This document shows positions 62,721 through 64,000 of a DNA stretch of 64,000 nucleotides, in pieces (position 1 is the stretch's first letter; each line of letters starts with the position of its first letter). The notes under the pieces are model-generated. The model made no database searches and was not told where the DNA came from. It worked only from the letters and a program-made list of their open reading frames with translations. The DNA lies in contig CM043962.1 in the NCBI GenBank assembly GCA_014529385.2, positions 46,419,098 through 46,483,097 on the forward strand, written 5' to 3'. The position numbers and the translations under genes are program-made. The stretch comes from Adiantum capillus-veneris. Its lineage: Eukaryota; Streptophyta; Polypodiopsida; Polypodiales; Pteridaceae.

Positions 62721-63315
62721 AAAACACAACTACAAGTTAAGTGATCCCTTGGGAATTTACAAGCAGACACCCACCCAAAAGACCACCATGGAAACTGAGA
62801 AGCTAGAGACGTATTTCATAAAGCTAACAAACCCCCCTTCAACTTATAAGGTGTTTCTAACCTATGAGGTGATAGATGGCCCAAAAAAAGTAATCTATTG
62901 GAGAAAAAATGGTAGGAACCCTACCATAGGCTCCTAAGGCTTAGAGGTGATGATGCACCAACGTAACACTAGATTAATTATCCATCATGGCTCAGAGGCT
63001 AATCAAAAGCCAGTGTGGCTTAGAGGCATGTGTGTTGGATGCTCATAGGTGGGTCACAAGTGTCTTAGGCACACTTAGAAGCTACTATTATATTATAATT
63101 TATATCAATTGCATATTTATACTTACAAGAGATTCATTTTAGTTCAATTTTTTTAAAAAAAAACTATAGGTTCATAAAAAAAGAGAGGTAGTTTAATTCC
63201 AATCCACAAAATGTGTAAAGGGTTTTTTTAAACTAAGATATGATTGCATGTGGTATACAGGATTCTATAAGCTGCACCCTCAAGGTGAAACTCATGACAT
63301 GAAATGCTATAAACT
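62721..63315. other. Unassigned decayed sequence
   Basis: A 62-codon open stretch (62749-62937) with YKVFLTYEVIDGPKKVIYW is the only coding-like piece; I do not recognise it. The rest is AT-rich with stops in all frames. Confidence 0.4.
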
Positions 63316-64000
63316 TCATAAATGAAAAGGACAAAAGCAAGCAAGGTAGAGACAAACTATCTTGCTTGCTTTTATTGTTTCTTCTATGCAACCAAGGGAG
63401 ACAAACCACAAGGGGGAGGGAGATCCAACATAGACTCCAAAGGCAAGAATGACCACAAGAACAACAATAAGATGGAGAAGAGAGTTTACAAAGGCAACAA
63501 TAAGCTCTCTCCCAGTGAAATCTATAGTTATAAGAAGGACCATAAATGTTTGAGATGAGAGGAAAAAGGTCATACTTGCTGCCAATACCCTATCAAGGAA
63601 GCAAATAAGGACAATCCACAAGCATCTCAAATTCTCACACATGATCACTCAACCTCACAAGGAGCACCAATATGCTATTTGTTCCAGCCTCTATCCACAT
63701 TTTTATTTCTCATGATTTAGCTACAAAGTTGGATAAAATATTATGAACTATGCCCTTATGCGGATGAAAGTGGATCTTTGCAAGGATGGAAAGTTCCAAT
63801 TACTCTCCCCCACTTCATGCTCAAGGGTTTATAGATGAATTGATTTCTTTATTTCCCCCTTGAAGCATGAGGATATTTTTTTCCCCAAAAACAACCTTGC
63901 TGATTGATTTACAAAGGGATTGCCTTGTGAGAAGCTTAATCTTTTTGGATTTACTTCCTTTGTGGATTGATTAAATCGATTGTGCTCAACAATTTCTTAT
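63316..64000 (+). pseudogene. Element E: Ty3/gypsy gag end and protease fragment (decayed)
   Basis: LSPSEIYSYKKDHKCLR then a TGA where a Cys belongs, then EEKGHTCCQYP, is a gag zinc knuckle with its lead-in. About 63690-63850 reads FISHDLATKL and, further on, a PLHAQGFIDELISLFPP-like stretch, matching the chromovirus-type protease pattern. The active-site Asp-Thr/Ser-Gly is not readable. The fragment continues past the window end. It differs from the D gag zinc knuckle, so a separate element is likely. Confidence 0.65.

Noticed and set aside
62749-62937. 62-codon ORF as a host gene
   Set aside because: No recognised motif, no supporting structure, and it lies between decayed retroelement pieces.

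Overview
The window is plant nuclear DNA built almost entirely from nested LTR retrotransposons; I found no host gene, rRNA or tRNA gene. A plant source is indicated by Ty3/gypsy polyproteins of the plant Athila/Tat type, primer-binding sites matching plant tRNA-Asp, a Ty1/copia initiator-Met primer site, and abundant (GA)n and (TA)n tracts. The large elements (about 13 to 22 kb) suggest a large repeat-rich genome, perhaps a fern or other early-branching vascular plant. That last point is a guess.

Layout. Element A (1-22019, minus strand, left LTR cut by the window start) is an old copy of about 22 kb. It carries a 2.0-kb solo LTR inside pol (9541-11565) and probably another inserted segment near the gag start (17789-19507). 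It sits in a decayed copia fragment (22020-22720). Next comes decayed plus-strand gypsy element D (about 23.1-31.1 kb, resuming at 61588). D holds a 764-bp copia-like solo LTR (29037-29800) and element C (31139-61582, minus strand, duplication ATATA). Element B (41139-58578, minus strand, duplication GCAAT) is inserted inside the gag of C. LTR divergence agrees with the nesting order: about 1% for B, 4-5% for C, while D is in ruins. The right edge (63316-64000) holds gag and protease remnants of another gypsy element, E.

Shared design. A, B and C run LTR, tRNA-Asp primer site, gag, protease, RT, RNase H, integrase, a second retropepsin-like domain with W-[IV]-P-K repeats, an internal polypurine tract, a 3' ORF, the terminal polypurine tract, LTR. 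A and B also share an extra Gag N-terminal domain, a tandemly duplicated integrase zinc-binding module, and two non-coding blocks carrying dispersed copies of a palindrome. The palindrome differs between families (CGATCGCGATCG core in A, ACATCATACGCGTATGATGT in B), but the surrounding repeat text is related.

The best candidate for something undescribed is this palindrome system together with the unknown 3' ORF protein. It looks like a family-specific protein-DNA recognition system carried by giant retrotransposons, but that function is inference. The second protease-like domain, the duplicated zinc module, and the hairpin-plus-polypurine modules are separate structural novelties.
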